A stretch of DNA of 64,000 nt, from positions 38,575 to 102,574 of the forward strand of contig NZ_JYNX01000035.1 in assembly GCF_001044255.1 (NCBI RefSeq). The letters are read 5' to 3'. The stretch's first letter is position 1. The number at the start of each line of letters is the position of its first letter. Origin of the DNA: Mycolicibacterium chubuense (GTDB lineage Bacteria; Actinomycetota; Actinomycetes; Mycobacteriales; Mycobacteriaceae). The position numbers were made by a program, and so were the translations under genes. The notes below the pieces were generated by a model, which saw nothing but the letters and a program-made list of their open reading frames with translations, had not been told where the DNA came from and searched no databases. Below are positions 53,590-63,361 of the stretch, piece by piece.

Positions 53590-54867
53590 TCACCCCAGCC
53601 CGGTCGACGAGCGACGGCGCCGCGAGATCGCGTCCACGCTCGCGGCGAGCAGCAGCACGCCGCCGGTCACCAGGAAGTTGATGTACGACGACTGGTTGAG
53701 CAGCCCGAGCCCGTTGGCGATCGTTGCCACGACGACGCCGCCGATCACCGCGTCGACCGCGCGGCCGCGGCCACCGAACAGGCTGGTGCCGCCGATCACC
53801 GCCGCACCGACCGCGTACAGCAGCGTGTTGCCCGCCCCCGACGACGCGGACACCTTCCCGGCGTAGGACGCGGCGATGATCCCGCTCAGCGCGGCCAGCG
53901 ACGAGCAGGCGATGAACACCGAAACCCGGATACGGTTGACCGAGATGCCGGCCCGGCGGGCAGCCTCGGCGTTACCGCCGACGGCGTAGATGTGCCGTCC
54001 GTACGCAGTCCGCTTGAGCAGCAGCGTCATCGCGATCAGCAGCACCAGGATCAGTGGCAGCACATAGGGCACCCCGCGGATCTGCACGTTCGGGTTGACG
54101 CTGCGATTCACGCTCAGCACGAACGTGACACCGAGAACCACGGCGGCGACGGCGACCACACGCGCGATGACCACGCCGAGCGGGGCGTGCGCCAACTGCA
54201 GGGACCGCTTGCGCTGGTACTGCCAGACCTCGAGCGCGCCGAACCCGACGACCACCGCGAACGCGATCGCCCATCCGACCGTCACGGGCAGGTTGCTCAC
54301 CGTCAGACCGCGGATGACCGGGTTGTCCACGCGCACCGAGCCGCCCTCCCCGATGAGCTTGAGGGTGACGCCCTGCAACCCGAGGAAGAACGCCAACGTC
54401 ACGACGAACGACGGGATTCCGAGCTTGGCTCGCAGCACGCCGATGGCCAGACCGATCGCCGCGCCGCACGCGATGCCGGCCAGCACCGCCGCCCACCACG
54501 GCCACTGCGCCTCCACGATGGTCAGTGCCATCACGCACGCCGACACCCCGCCCGCCACGCCGGCGGACAGGTCGATGTCGCCGAGCAGCAGCACGAACAC
54601 CAGGCCCATCGCCAGCACACAGATCGAGCCGGCCTGCGTGATCAGGTTGGCCAAGTTCAGCGCCGACATGAAGCGGTCGTTCGCGAGACCGAACACCACG
54701 AACAGCACGATGAGCCCCAGCACCGCGGGAAGTGACCCCATGTCACCGCCGCGGACCCGGCGGACGTACGCCCGCACCGCGTCACCGAACCCGGCGTCCG
54801 AGTGCGTGTCCGCGGCGAAATCGGACGCGGCCACCGCACCGCCGGCGGGCGAACCGAGTGTGGTCAT
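53590..54867 (-). CDS. xylH: Sugar ABC transporter permease, XylH-type
   Basis: 425 residues with about ten transmembrane segments. VFVLLLGDIDLSAGVAGG and the EAARRAGISVNRIRV cytosolic loop are characteristic of ribose/xylose permeases. It converges with aspB. The assignment to xylose rests on the adjacent xylose isomerase and binding protein. ATG 54867 lies 13 bp after the ATPase gene. Confidence 0.85.
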   Translation of the reverse strand: MTTLGSPAGGAVAASDFAADTHSDAGFGDAVRAYVRRVRGGDMGSLPAVLGLIVLFVVFGLANDRFMSALNLANLITQAGSICVLAMGLVFVLLLGDIDLSAGVAGGVSACVMALTIVEAQWPWWAAVLAGIACGAAIGLAIGVLRAKLGIPSFVVTLAFFLGLQGVTLKLIGEGGSVRVDNPVIRGLTVSNLPVTVGWAIAFAVVVGFGALEVWQYQRKRSLQLAHAPLGVVIARVVAVAAVVLGVTFVLSVNRSVNPNVQIRGVPYVLPLILVLLIAMTLLLKRTAYGRHIYAVGGNAEAARRAGISVNRIRVSVFIACSSLAALSGIIAASYAGKVSASSGAGNTLLYAVGAAVIGGTSLFGGRGRAVDAVIGGVVVATIANGLGLLNQSSYINFLVTGGVLLLAASVDAISRRRRSSTGLG

Positions 54868-54880
54868 TGCGTGTCCTTCA

Positions 54881-55684
54881 CTACATCGACTCCGCGGCCT
54901 CGGCCGGCGCCAGCCCGAGGCTGCCGGAGCGCCCGGCGGTGATCAGTTCGACGACCTGGCTGTGGGTCACGTCGGTGGTCTTGACATCCGCAGCCACCCG
55001 GCCCAGATACAGCGCACAGATCCGGTCGGCCACCTCGAAGACGTCGGCCAGGTTGTGCGAGATCAGCACGACGCCCACCCCCTGGTCGGCCAGCCGGCGC
55101 ACCAGATCGATGACCTGTTTGGTCTGTGCGACGCCGAGCGCGGCCGTGGGCTCGTCCAGCAGAACAACTTTCGAGTTCCACAGCACCGACTTCGCGATCG
55201 CTACAGTCTGGCGCTGCCCGCCCGACAGGCTCGACACCGTCTGGCGCACCGAGGTGACGGTGCGCACCGACAGCGACTTCAGCGCGTCGCGCGCCATCGT
55301 CTCCATGCGGGCCTCGTCGAGCACGCCGCGGTGGGTCAGTTCCCTTCCCAGGAACATGTTCTCGACGATGTCGAGGTTGTCGCACAGCGCCAGATCCTGA
55401 TAGACGACCTCGACGCCGAGCGCCGCGACGTCGTTGGGACCGTGCACGGTGACCGGCTGCCCCTCGAAGAGGTAGGTGCCGGTGTCGATGGGATGGATCC
55501 CCGCGATCGCCTTGACCAGAGTGGACTTTCCCGCGCCGTTGTCACCGACCAGCGCGGTGACCTGTCCGGGATAGACCCGGAAGTCGATGTCGTGCAGCAC
55601 GTGCACGACGCCGAAACTCTTGTTGACAGAGCGCAGTTCGAGGATGGGCTCGCTGGCCGAGACCGTGCCGACCCTATCGACCAT
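54881..55684 (-). CDS. xylG: Sugar ABC transporter ATPase, single domain (XylG/FrcA-type)
   Basis: 267 residues with one ABC domain: Walker A GDNGAGKSTL, signature LSGGQRQTVAIA, Walker B VVLLDEPTAALG. Many sugar ATPases of this class carry two fused domains; this one resembles the single-domain FrcA type and would act as a homodimer. It lies between binding-protein and permease genes. Confidence 0.85.
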   Translation of the reverse strand: MVDRVGTVSASEPILELRSVNKSFGVVHVLHDIDFRVYPGQVTALVGDNGAGKSTLVKAIAGIHPIDTGTYLFEGQPVTVHGPNDVAALGVEVVYQDLALCDNLDIVENMFLGRELTHRGVLDEARMETMARDALKSLSVRTVTSVRQTVSSLSGGQRQTVAIAKSVLWNSKVVLLDEPTAALGVAQTKQVIDLVRRLADQGVGVVLISHNLADVFEVADRICALYLGRVAADVKTTDVTHSQVVELITAGRSGSLGLAPAEAAESM

Positions 55685-55691
55685 GTCGGCT

Positions 55692-56771
55692 CTACAGTCC
55701 CGCCGCCGAGCACATCGCCGCGAACTGGCCGGCGCACACCTCGTCCTTGGACTGGCCGCCGTCAGTGAACACGACGTCGACGTTGTCCTTGGTGATCGAC
55801 TTCGGCGTCAGGAGCACCGACGGCACGTCGCGGTTGCCCTGATCGTCACGGGAGGTGCTGTTGGTCTCGGGCGTCTGACCGTTGGCCAACGCGATCGCGG
55901 CCTTGGCCAGCGCGCCCGCCTCCTCGGTGGCGGACTTGTACACGGTCATGCACTGGGTGCCGGCGAGGATGTTCTGCAGGCCCTCGACGGTGGCGTCCTG
56001 CCCGGTGACCGGCACCTGGCCGGCGCGCTTGTTCTTGTCCAGGATCGAGATCACCGAGCCGGCCAGCCCGTCGTTGGCGGCGTAGACGCCGTCGACCTTT
56101 CCGCCTGCCGCGGTGTAGAGCTGCTCGAAGATGGTGACCGCCTTGTCGTTGTCCCAATCCGGCACGGCCTGCTCCCCCACGTTCTTGATGCTCGGGGTCG
56201 CGTCGATCACCGAGTGTGCGCCGGTGGAGAACAGGGTGGCGTTGTTGTCGGTGGGCGAGCCGTTGAGGAACACCACATTGGCGGGCTTACCGCCGAGGCA
56301 GTCCACGAGGCCCTGGCCCTGCAGCTCACCGACTTTGGTGTTGTCGAACGAGACGTAGGCATCGGCCGAACCGCCGAGGGTGAGCCGGTCGTAGTCGATG
56401 GTCTTGACCCCTTGTGATGCGGCCTTCTGCTGGATGGAGGCGCCGCTGTCGGAATCCAGGTTGACGATCGCCAGCACCGTGACGCCATCGGCGATCATGC
56501 CGTCGGCGATGGTCGCCATCTGGTCGGCCGAACCCTCGGCGTTCTGGATGTTGTACTCCACCCCCGCCTCCTTGAAGGCGGCCTCGAGCGCGGGACGGTC
56601 CTTGGTCTCCCACCGCACCGACGATTTCGTGTCGGGCAGGATGACGCCGATCTTGCCTTTACCGCTCTGGCTGCTTCCGCCGCCGGAATCGGAACTGCTG
56701 CAGCCGCTGAGGCTGACCGCCACGACGGTGGTCGTGAGCAGGGCGGTGAGCAGGGTGCGCGTACGTTTCAC
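55692..56771 (-). CDS. xylF: Sugar-binding lipoprotein, XylF-type
   Basis: 359 residues. A lipoprotein signal with lipobox LSGC gives Cys24. The periplasmic-binding fold is of the ribose/xylose type (KIGVILPDTKSSVRWETKDR, VYAANDGLAGSVISIL and VTGQDATVEGLQNILAG). It captures xylose or a similar sugar for XylG/XylH. GTG 56771 follows GGAGG. Its promoter carries a ROK operator and a CRP-like site. Confidence 0.85.
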   Translation of the reverse strand: MKRTRTLLTALLTTTVVAVSLSGCSSSDSGGGSSQSGKGKIGVILPDTKSSVRWETKDRPALEAAFKEAGVEYNIQNAEGSADQMATIADGMIADGVTVLAIVNLDSDSGASIQQKAASQGVKTIDYDRLTLGGSADAYVSFDNTKVGELQGQGLVDCLGGKPANVVFLNGSPTDNNATLFSTGAHSVIDATPSIKNVGEQAVPDWDNDKAVTIFEQLYTAAGGKVDGVYAANDGLAGSVISILDKNKRAGQVPVTGQDATVEGLQNILAGTQCMTVYKSATEEAGALAKAAIALANGQTPETNSTSRDDQGNRDVPSVLLTPKSITKDNVDVVFTDGGQSKDEVCAGQFAAMCSAAGL

Positions 56772-56791
56772 GGGACTGGCCTCCGAACGAG

Positions 56792-56816
56792 TTTTGTTAT
56801 CTGGGGCAACTTATAA
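56792..56816. promoter_or_regulatory. ROK operator at xylF
   Basis: TTTTGTT-N9-AAC followed by TTATAA on the plus strand. It aligns with the xylA operator: on the minus strand the two share GTTNNNNCAGANAACAAAA. It overlaps the probable xylF -10 TATAAG (56810-56815). Confidence 0.65.
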
Positions 56817-56832
56817 CGTGATACACGTCACG
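56817..56832. promoter_or_regulatory. CRP-like palindrome at xylF
   Basis: CGTGATACACGTCACG matches the GTGA-N6-TCAC core of the CRP/cAMP receptor consensus. It is adjacent to the ROK operator and overlaps the -35 region, so whether it would activate or repress is unclear. Confidence 0.55.
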
Positions 56833-56841
56833 TCCAGCGGC

Positions 56842-58065
56842 TCACCGCGCGCCCATCAGGTGCTCGAGCGCCAGCTGGTTGAGCGCGACGAAGCCGAATC
56901 CCTTTGCGCCGAAGTAGGAATCGGTGTCGAAATCCTCGTAGGCGGACCGGTCGGCGAGCAGGTCGGCATAGGTTTCGCCAGGATCGAGCGTCGGCGCCCG
57001 CAGATCGGCGACCTTAGCCTGGGTCATTGCCTCGACGACGGCGGGATCGGCGCGGAACGCGGCGGCACGTTCGCGCAGAAGCAGATACATCCGCATGTTC
57101 GCCGCCGCCGACGCCCACACCCCCGCCATGTCTTCGGTGCGACTGGGCTTGTAGTCGAAGTGCCGCGGCCCGGTGTAGGCAGGGCCGCCCTCCGGTCCGC
57201 CGTGTTCGAGCAGATCGACCAGTGCGAACGCGTTGGCCAGATCGCCGTGGCCGAACACGAGGTCCTGGTCGAACTTGATGCCGCGCTGACCGTTGAGGTC
57301 GATGTGGAAGAGCTTGCCGCTGTAGAGCGCCTGGCTGATGCCGTGCATGAAATTCAAACCGGCCATCTGCTCGTGGCCCGTCTCGGGATTGACGCCGACC
57401 ATCTCGGGGTGGGCGAGGGTGTCGATGAACGCCAGCGCGTGCCCGACGGTCGGCAGCAGGATGTCGCCGCGGGGTTCGTTGGGCTTGGGCTCGATGGCGA
57501 ACCGCAGTCCGCTGCCCTGGTCGATCACATACTGGCACAACAGATCCAGCGCCTCGCGGTAGCGCTCGAAGGCGGCCTGCACGTCCTTGGCCGAATCGTA
57601 TTCACTGCCCTCGCGCCCGCCCCACAGCACGAACGTCTCGGCGCCGAGTTCCATGGCGAGGTCGAGGTTGCGCAGGACCTTGCGCAACGCGAAACGACGC
57701 ACCCCGCGGTCGTTGCTGGTGAACCCGCCGTCTTTGAACACCGGCTGGGTGAACAGGTTGGTGGTCACCATCGGCACCACCAGCCCGGTGGCCGACAGCG
57801 CGGCACTCAGCCTGTCGATCATCCGCCGCCGCTCGGCCTCGGAGCTGCCGAACGGGAAGAGGTCGTCGTCGTGGAAGGTCAGCCCGTAGGCACCCAGTTC
57901 GGCGAGCCGCTCGACGGCCTCCACCACGTCGAGCGCGGGCCGGGTGGCGACGCCGAACGGGTCGTTCGCCGGCCAGCCGATGGTCCACAGACCGAAGGAG
58001 AATTTGTCGGACGGGGTCGGCGACAGCGCATCCGAGGCGGCGGTGCCGGATTCCAGAACGGTCAT
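56842..58065 (-). CDS. xylA: Xylose isomerase
   Basis: 407 residues, actinobacterial class I xylose isomerase. Catalytic and metal motifs are [10 protein letters not shown] (His), [21 protein letters not shown], the [15 protein letters not shown] block and [11 protein letters not shown]. It interconverts xylose and xylulose. ATG 58065 follows GGAG; the frame open further upstream is in the promoter. No xylulokinase gene is in the window. Confidence 0.92.
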   Translation of the reverse strand: MTVLESGTAASDALSPTPSDKFSFGLWTIGWPANDPFGVATRPALDVVEAVERLAELGAYGLTFHDDDLFPFGSSEAERRRMIDRLSAALSATGLVVPMVTTNLFTQPVFKDGGFTSNDRGVRRFALRKVLRNLDLAMELGAETFVLWGGREGSEYDSAKDVQAAFERYREALDLLCQYVIDQGSGLRFAIEPKPNEPRGDILLPTVGHALAFIDTLAHPEMVGVNPETGHEQMAGLNFMHGISQALYSGKLFHIDLNGQRGIKFDQDLVFGHGDLANAFALVDLLEHGGPEGGPAYTGPRHFDYKPSRTEDMAGVWASAAANMRMYLLLRERAAAFRADPAVVEAMTQAKVADLRAPTLDPGETYADLLADRSAYEDFDTDSYFGAKGFGFVALNQLALEHLMGAR

Positions 58066-58086
58066 GAGAAAGCTCCAGGATGTGTA

Positions 58087-58109
58087 TTTTGTTCTCTGCG
58101 CGAACATAA
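58087..58109. promoter_or_regulatory. ROK operator at xylA
   Basis: TTTTGTTCTCTGCGCGAACA with inverted repeat TGTTC-N7-GAACA. It overlaps the xylA -10 and shares its core with the site upstream of xylF. It is the probable binding site of the divergent ROK regulator. Confidence 0.7.
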
Positions 58110-58132
58110 GATGTGGCCTGCACCACTGTCAA
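58103..58132 (-). promoter_or_regulatory. xylA promoter
   Basis: Perfect -35 TTGACA (58127-58132), 18-bp spacer and -10 TATGTT (58103-58108) on the minus strand, 37 bp before the xylA ATG. Confidence 0.75.
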
Positions 58133-58152
58133 GGCCGAAGGCGAGGGCATGC

Positions 58153-59331
58153 ATGGAACCGAGCGAGGGTCGCCGGGGCGCCCGCATGGGCACCAGCGCC
58201 GATGACGTCAGGCGGCGCAACCTGTCCAGCGTCCTGACCCTCGTCCACCGCAATCGCGCTCTCAGCCGCGCCGAGCTGACCCGTCGCACCGGGTTGTCCC
58301 GTTCCACCACAAAGGATCTCGTCGAGGAGTTGACGGCGCGGGGTCTGGTCGAGGAATCGCCTGCCCCATCGATCTCGCAAGTCGGCAGGCCGAGTCCCAT
58401 CGTGCGTCCCGCCCGTCGAATCCTGGCCGCCACCGTCACCCCGGAGGTCGACGCTGTCAGTATCGGAGTGGTCGCGATGGGCGGGGCGGTACTCGAGATC
58501 GTCCGCCGCCCCACCGACCGCGTGCCGACGCCGGCGGACACGGTGGTGGTGGCGACGGACGTCATCGACCGCATCCGTCGCGATCTGCCCGACGGGGCGG
58601 CGCTGACGGCCGTCGGTGTCGCGGTGCCCGGGCTGGTGCACGGCCCCGAGTCGGTGGTTCAGCTGGCGCCCAATCTCGACTGGCACGATGTCGCGATCGG
58701 CGAGATGCTCTGTGCAGCAACGGGATTGCTGGTCTATGCCGCCAACGACGCCAACGTCGGAGCCACCGCAGAGCATCTGTTCGGCGACCATCACGACGCC
58801 GGTCACCTGATCTACGTCAACGGCGGACCGAGCGGCATCGGGGCGGGTTTCGTCGTCGCCGGCGGATTGCTCGAGGGGGTCGCCGGTTATGCGGGCGAGT
58901 TGGGGCACACCTATGTGGGCGGGAGCGAACCGTGCCACTGCGGCAGCGTCGGCTGCCTGGAGACCGAGGTGACCCAGGCGCCTCTGGCGCGGCTGATCGC
59001 CGAACTGGACCGTGCCGATCCGTCGGCGCCACCGCCCTGCCCCACCGACGCCGAGCGCGACGTGCTCCACCGGCAGGCCCGCGCCCTTGCCGTCGCTCTG
59101 GGTAACGCGATCAACATGCTGAACCCGCGCCTGATCGTCCTCGGCGGATTCCTGCGGGCCTTCCCCGCCTACGCAGGTGGCGTGCTCCGGGAGGAACTGT
59201 CCCGCCGCAGCATGGGCGGGCCGAGGGACCTGGTCCGCGTCGTCGCCGCCACGCTCGGAGCCGAGACATTGATGATCGGCGCGGCCGAGCTCGCGTTCGC
59301 ACCGGTGCTCGCCGACCCGGCGAGAGCGTGA
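58153..59331 (+). CDS. ROK-family transcriptional regulator, XylR-type
   Basis: 392 residues. The N-terminal winged helix (LSRAELTRRTGLSRSTTKDL) is followed by a ROK sugar-kinase-like domain with NDANVGATAEH, the HTYVGGSEPCHCGSVGCLE zinc/ROK signature and GGFLRAF near the end. It probably represses xylA and xylFGH and is released by xylose. ATG 58153 is chosen; ATG 58186 is an alternative. The last codons are inside a 27-nt direct repeat. Confidence 0.87.
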   Translation: MEPSEGRRGARMGTSADDVRRRNLSSVLTLVHRNRALSRAELTRRTGLSRSTTKDLVEELTARGLVEESPAPSISQVGRPSPIVRPARRILAATVTPEVDAVSIGVVAMGGAVLEIVRRPTDRVPTPADTVVVATDVIDRIRRDLPDGAALTAVGVAVPGLVHGPESVVQLAPNLDWHDVAIGEMLCAATGLLVYAANDANVGATAEHLFGDHHDAGHLIYVNGGPSGIGAGFVVAGGLLEGVAGYAGELGHTYVGGSEPCHCGSVGCLETEVTQAPLARLIAELDRADPSAPPPCPTDAERDVLHRQARALAVALGNAINMLNPRLIVLGGFLRAFPAYAGGVLREELSRRSMGGPRDLVRVVAATLGAETLMIGAAELAFAPVLADPARA

Positions 59332-59337
59332 CTTGTC
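59311..59337 (+). repeat. 27-nt direct repeat, left copy
   Basis: Covers the last codons and stop of the ROK gene (core CCGGCGAGAGCGTGACTTGT). The right copy at 63545-63571 differs at one position. Together they bracket the two cyclase-domain genes. Confidence 0.75.
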
Positions 59338-59431
59338 CGGCCTCTGCACCAGATCGATCCAGTGCGGTACTCCCGCCGTGAATACCAGGAGGACGGGCAC
59401 AGAGTGCTGATGGGAGTGACACCATGTCGAG

Positions 59432-60049
59432 GTGATCGACGGTCCTGCCGGCGACGATTCGCTCGCCCCCCTCGGGCGCGGCGAGATCGTTGCAGTCACG
59501 ATGTTCTTCGCCGACCTGGTGGATTCGACGGCGTTGTCCGCCCGAATGGAACCCGAGACGTATCGGATGGTGGTGGGGCGCTACCGCGAGCAGGTGCTGC
59601 ATGCGGTCGAACGGCACCAGGGACGTATCGGTTCCACCAAGGGCGACGGACTGTTGGCCGTATTCGGTCATCCGATCTCTAGGTCCGACGATGCGCATCG
59701 TGCGATCCGGGCGGGACTGGAGATCGTGCGTGAGGTTTCCAGGCTCAGTGAACAAGTCGAGCGTCGCTGGGGTTTCCGCGTCGAAGTCCGGGTGGGTGTG
59801 CATTCGGGTCCTGCCTATCTCGCCGCCGATCTCGACGGAGCTCAACCGGATTTCGCCGGATCGACCGCCAATCAGGCGACCCGGATCTCCGGGCTCGCAT
59901 CACCGGGTGCTGTCGTGATCACGCCGGAACTGCTTGCTACGGTCGGCGACGACTTCGACCTGCAAGCGCAGTCCTCACCGCAGGCCGGGGATCCCGAAGA
60001 GAAGGTGATCTACCTTCGAGTGCTGAGTGAGCGCCTTCCGAGCCGGTGA
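59432..60049 (+). CDS. Stand-alone class III nucleotide cyclase domain
   Basis: 205 residues, one cyclase homology domain. Metal-binding Asp28 (FFADLVDST) and Asp72 (KGDGLLAVFG) are present, as are the Asn147/Arg151 pair of the transition-state site (STANQATRIS). This suggests an active or recently active adenylate or guanylate cyclase. GTG 59432 has a weak ribosome-binding site. It converges with a larger cyclase-ATPase gene, leaving 33 bp. Confidence 0.8.
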   Translation: MIDGPAGDDSLAPLGRGEIVAVTMFFADLVDSTALSARMEPETYRMVVGRYREQVLHAVERHQGRIGSTKGDGLLAVFGHPISRSDDAHRAIRAGLEIVREVSRLSEQVERRWGFRVEVRVGVHSGPAYLAADLDGAQPDFAGSTANQATRISGLASPGAVVITPELLATVGDDFDLQAQSSPQAGDPEEKVIYLRVLSERLPSR

Positions 60050-60082
60050 CATCCAACGCCCAGCGGACTGCGCGCCGTTCCA

Positions 60083-63000
60083 TCACTGTGCCTCCGGAGT
60101 GGCTGCCGCCAGGACAGCCAGGCAACGGGTTCGCTCCGGGAGCGGGTTGTCGATGGCGAACCGACCGTTCACGGCCGACAGGGCACCCCGGGCGGGTTCC
60201 CCGCGTAGCGCGAAATCGTCGAGTGCGGAACGCAATTCGTACAGATGGGCACGCTGATCGCGGGCTATGTCGAGGGCTGCCGCCAGATCTGCCCGGCCGG
60301 AGTCGAGATCGGTGTGGGTGTGCGCCCGAAGACGGAGCAATTCGGCCTCGTAGAAGCGCATACCGATGTCGCTGCCCAGCGCGAGTGCTCTGTCGAGGCG
60401 GACGCGGGCGTCCTCCCTCCGACCACCGGCGGTCAGTACCTTCGCCAGAGCGCCGTCGAACAACGTAATGAACACGTTCAGTCCGACTCGGCGGACCGAC
60501 TCGATGATGGCGGTCGCGCGGTCTGTGCGCTCAGAAAGAACCTCGGCGTCACCGCCGATGGCACTCAGAGCGTCGACAACAGCGCGTTGAGCGTCGCCCC
60601 ACAATGCCCACACCTCGAAGCCGTATCGATCGGCGTGCTTGATCAACCCGTCGGCCAGCGCAGCGGCTTGCCCGAATTGGCCTGCCTCGATGCAGATCCA
60701 GGTCTCGAAAAAGCGAGTGAAAGCCCAACTGAACGGGCCTTGCGGGAAGCTCAAGAGTGCAGCGCGGCGCGCGGCCAGCGCGATCTGTGCCTCCGCCGCC
60801 GCGAGGTCGCCGCCGGCAATCCGATCCAGACCGAGGACCCCGTGCGCCATGACGATCGGGTCGGTCGGGGCGAACCACAGCGATTCCAGGCTGCGGTGAC
60901 CCGCGGCGGCGAACGCGGCCGTCGCCTCGGCCATCTGCTCGCGTGCCACCGCGAAGGCGCCGTTCATCCACTCCTCGACACCGAGGCAGGCGTCGACAAC
61001 TGTTCGGAAGTACGCCCGCTCGTCGGTCATGCCCGCGCGTAGGGAGCCAAGTACCGCCGTGGATCGAAACAGATCTCCGACGGCGAAGTAGTAGCCGCCC
61101 AGGGCAAGCAGTGTGCCGACCACGTCGTCGTCGTGCACGTCCGCGCCGCCCAACCGCAGGCACTCCTCGAAGTCCCTCGATGTCGCGGGATTCATCGGAC
61201 CCTCGGCGGCGCTCGCCAGGAAGCCCCGTTCCAGACGTACCGCCAGCTCGCGCTTGTCACGGCCCCGACCTGGTGGCTGAGCGTCGACCTGAGCCAGTGC
61301 GCGGGAGAGGTGCCCGCGTGCCTCCGCGAGTGCACCGCGCCGACGCGCGCCCACCGATGCCCGCTGATACGCCGACACCGCCTCACCGTGGTTCTCGGCC
61401 TGCTCGTAGTGCGTGGCCACCAGTTGCCAGTCGAGCTCTGCTCCCACGCCACCGACGAGAGCGGCGGCGATCTTGGCATGCAGGGTGCGGCGCAGACTCG
61501 GCGGCGCCAACTCCGTAGCGAGCTCGCGAAGCAGTTCATGGCGGAAACGCCACGCGCTCGGTCCCGCCGGCTCGAGCACCCGCGCGTCCGCGAGCTCGTC
61601 GAGGATCCGGTCGAGCGCGTCGTCGCTCAGGTCGACCACGGAGCGCAACACGTCGGCGTCAAGCCTGCGGCCGATCAATGCCGCTGCCTCCACGACCGGG
61701 ACCACGCCGGCGCTCGCGCGCAGCCGGGCGAGCAAGGGCTCGTAGAGTCCTTCCGGAACGCCGGTCTGGGTGAGCCCGCTCGCGACCTGCTCGATGTAGA
61801 ACGGGATCCCGTCGCAGCGCTCGACCACCGCTGCCCGGACATCCGCCGACACGTCCGGGGCGAGGACGCTGATCAGGGCCTCGGCCTCATCACGGGTCAA
61901 CGGGTGCAGATCGAGCACGGTCACGGGCCAATCGGCCGGCAGCCACGCGCCGGGGCGGCCCGTTACCACCACGAGCAGTCGGCCGTCGGCAGCCACCAGA
62001 AGTGAGCCGATCGTCTCGACGGTGGTCCGATCGAGGACGTGTCCGTCCTCGATCAGCATCAGTGCCGGATCAGGGCCGAGACACGCCGACAGATAGCGCT
62101 GAACCGCCTCTCCGACAAGGCGATAGAGCCGTCCTCCTTCCGCGGCGGCGGGCTCGTAACCGTGCTCGGGCCCGATGCCCAGCACCGGCGCCAGCAACGG
62201 AACATCACACGCTGGATCTCGCCCCAGCCCTACCAACTCTGCCTCGAGCAACTCCAGACAGTCGGATGGGGACGTGATTCTGGTTATGTTGCAACGAGTT
62301 GCCATAAGGCGACGGATCGGATGCAGACCGGTTTCAGTGTGCATCGCCGACCCGCCCAAGGTCAGCACCACCGCGCCGGAGTCCTGCGCACGTCGCACCG
62401 CGGCGGCCGCCAGCGATGACTTGCCGATACCCGCCTCGCCGCGCAATACCACGCCCGGAGTGGTCAAGGCGGCGGACTGCGCCTGCGCCCAGAAACGTCG
62501 TAACTGCGCCAGTTCGCGGTCGCGTCCCACGAGCGGAATGCAGACGGTCTGGGTCATTCGTTCACCCAGCACGCGGTGGTGGGTGACCAACTCGGCGACT
62601 CCTTTGACCGTGGCCGGTTCGCACGCAGCCAAGTCGAAGACGTTTCCGATCAACCGGGCGATCGACGCGGACACCACCACGGTTCCCGGAGATGCCAGGC
62701 CGGCCACTCGGGCCGCTAGATTGGCGCCCAGACCGTAGACGTCGTTCTGCGCGGTGTCGAGGTAGACGAGTCCTCGGTGAACGCCCGCCCGCACCGCGAT
62801 CCGCATGCCGAAACGGTGCTCAAACGACCGGCCCACCCCTTCCGCCTCATCGGTGATCTCCAGAGCCGCAAGCACCGCGCGCCGCGCATCGTCTTCATGG
62901 GCGACCGGGTGACCGAAGACCGCGAGGATTGTCTCGCCGGTCGGGCAGTCGACGTAGCCGTCGTAGTGAAGGACGGTGCCCACCACCACGTCGTGATAGC

Positions 63001-63361
63001 GGCGGATCAAGTCTCCGTACGCGTCGAGGCCGCCTTGGTCCGCCAGCACCGCTGAATCCACAAGATCGACATAAAGAATGGTCAATCGCCGGATCTCGCC
63101 GCCTTCGGGGGCGGTGAGCAGATCCTCGGCTTCGGCGTTCCCATGGTCGACCGACAACACATTGTCTGCCAGCGCGGTGGCGGTGACGCGATCGCCGCGA
63201 TTGATCGCCGCCACTGCCTGATCCATCAGATCGTCGATAGACGGGTTGACGCCTGGGCGATCCCCACCGATCGGGCCCCTACCGCCGCTCATCACGCGGT
63301 CACGTCGCGCTCCGTCGACGGCTGCTACCCACGCCGTTCCTACCGGGTAAGCGGTATCCAT
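60083..63361 (-). CDS. Cyclase-AAA ATPase-TPR regulatory protein
   Basis: 1092 residues. Cyclase-like domain about 85-265: Asp99 is kept in YVDLVDS, but the second metal position reads TGETILAVFG, with Glu143 in place of Asp, so catalysis is doubtful. Walker A GEAGIGKSS (about 308-316) begins an AAA/STAND ATPase domain to about 600. Helical TPR-like repeats fill the rest. Mycobacteria have several such Rv0891c/Rv1358-like proteins; many end in a LuxR HTH, but none is visible here. ATG 63361 is used; ATG 63292 is possible. Likely a signal-transduction ATPase. Confidence 0.8.
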   Translation of the reverse strand: MDTAYPVGTAWVAAVDGARRDRVMSGGRGPIGGDRPGVNPSIDDLMDQAVAAINRGDRVTATALADNVLSVDHGNAEAEDLLTAPEGGEIRRLTILYVDLVDSAVLADQGGLDAYGDLIRRYHDVVVGTVLHYDGYVDCPTGETILAVFGHPVAHEDDARRAVLAALEITDEAEGVGRSFEHRFGMRIAVRAGVHRGLVYLDTAQNDVYGLGANLAARVAGLASPGTVVVSASIARLIGNVFDLAACEPATVKGVAELVTHHRVLGERMTQTVCIPLVGRDRELAQLRRFWAQAQSAALTTPGVVLRGEAGIGKSSLAAAAVRRAQDSGAVVLTLGGSAMHTETGLHPIRRLMATRCNITRITSPSDCLELLEAELVGLGRDPACDVPLLAPVLGIGPEHGYEPAAAEGGRLYRLVGEAVQRYLSACLGPDPALMLIEDGHVLDRTTVETIGSLLVAADGRLLVVVTGRPGAWLPADWPVTVLDLHPLTRDEAEALISVLAPDVSADVRAAVVERCDGIPFYIEQVASGLTQTGVPEGLYEPLLARLRASAGVVPVVEAAALIGRRLDADVLRSVVDLSDDALDRILDELADARVLEPAGPSAWRFRHELLRELATELAPPSLRRTLHAKIAAALVGGVGAELDWQLVATHYEQAENHGEAVSAYQRASVGARRRGALAEARGHLSRALAQVDAQPPGRGRDKRELAVRLERGFLASAAEGPMNPATSRDFEECLRLGGADVHDDDVVGTLLALGGYYFAVGDLFRSTAVLGSLRAGMTDERAYFRTVVDACLGVEEWMNGAFAVAREQMAEATAAFAAAGHRSLESLWFAPTDPIVMAHGVLGLDRIAGGDLAAAEAQIALAARRAALLSFPQGPFSWAFTRFFETWICIEAGQFGQAAALADGLIKHADRYGFEVWALWGDAQRAVVDALSAIGGDAEVLSERTDRATAIIESVRRVGLNVFITLFDGALAKVLTAGGRREDARVRLDRALALGSDIGMRFYEAELLRLRAHTHTDLDSGRADLAAALDIARDQRAHLYELRSALDDFALRGEPARGALSAVNGRFAIDNPLPERTRCLAVLAAATPEAQ

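Noticed and set aside
56398-58152. 585-codon upstream extension of the ROK gene
   Set aside because: It runs antisense through xylA and part of xylF; the ROK winged helix begins only after 58153.
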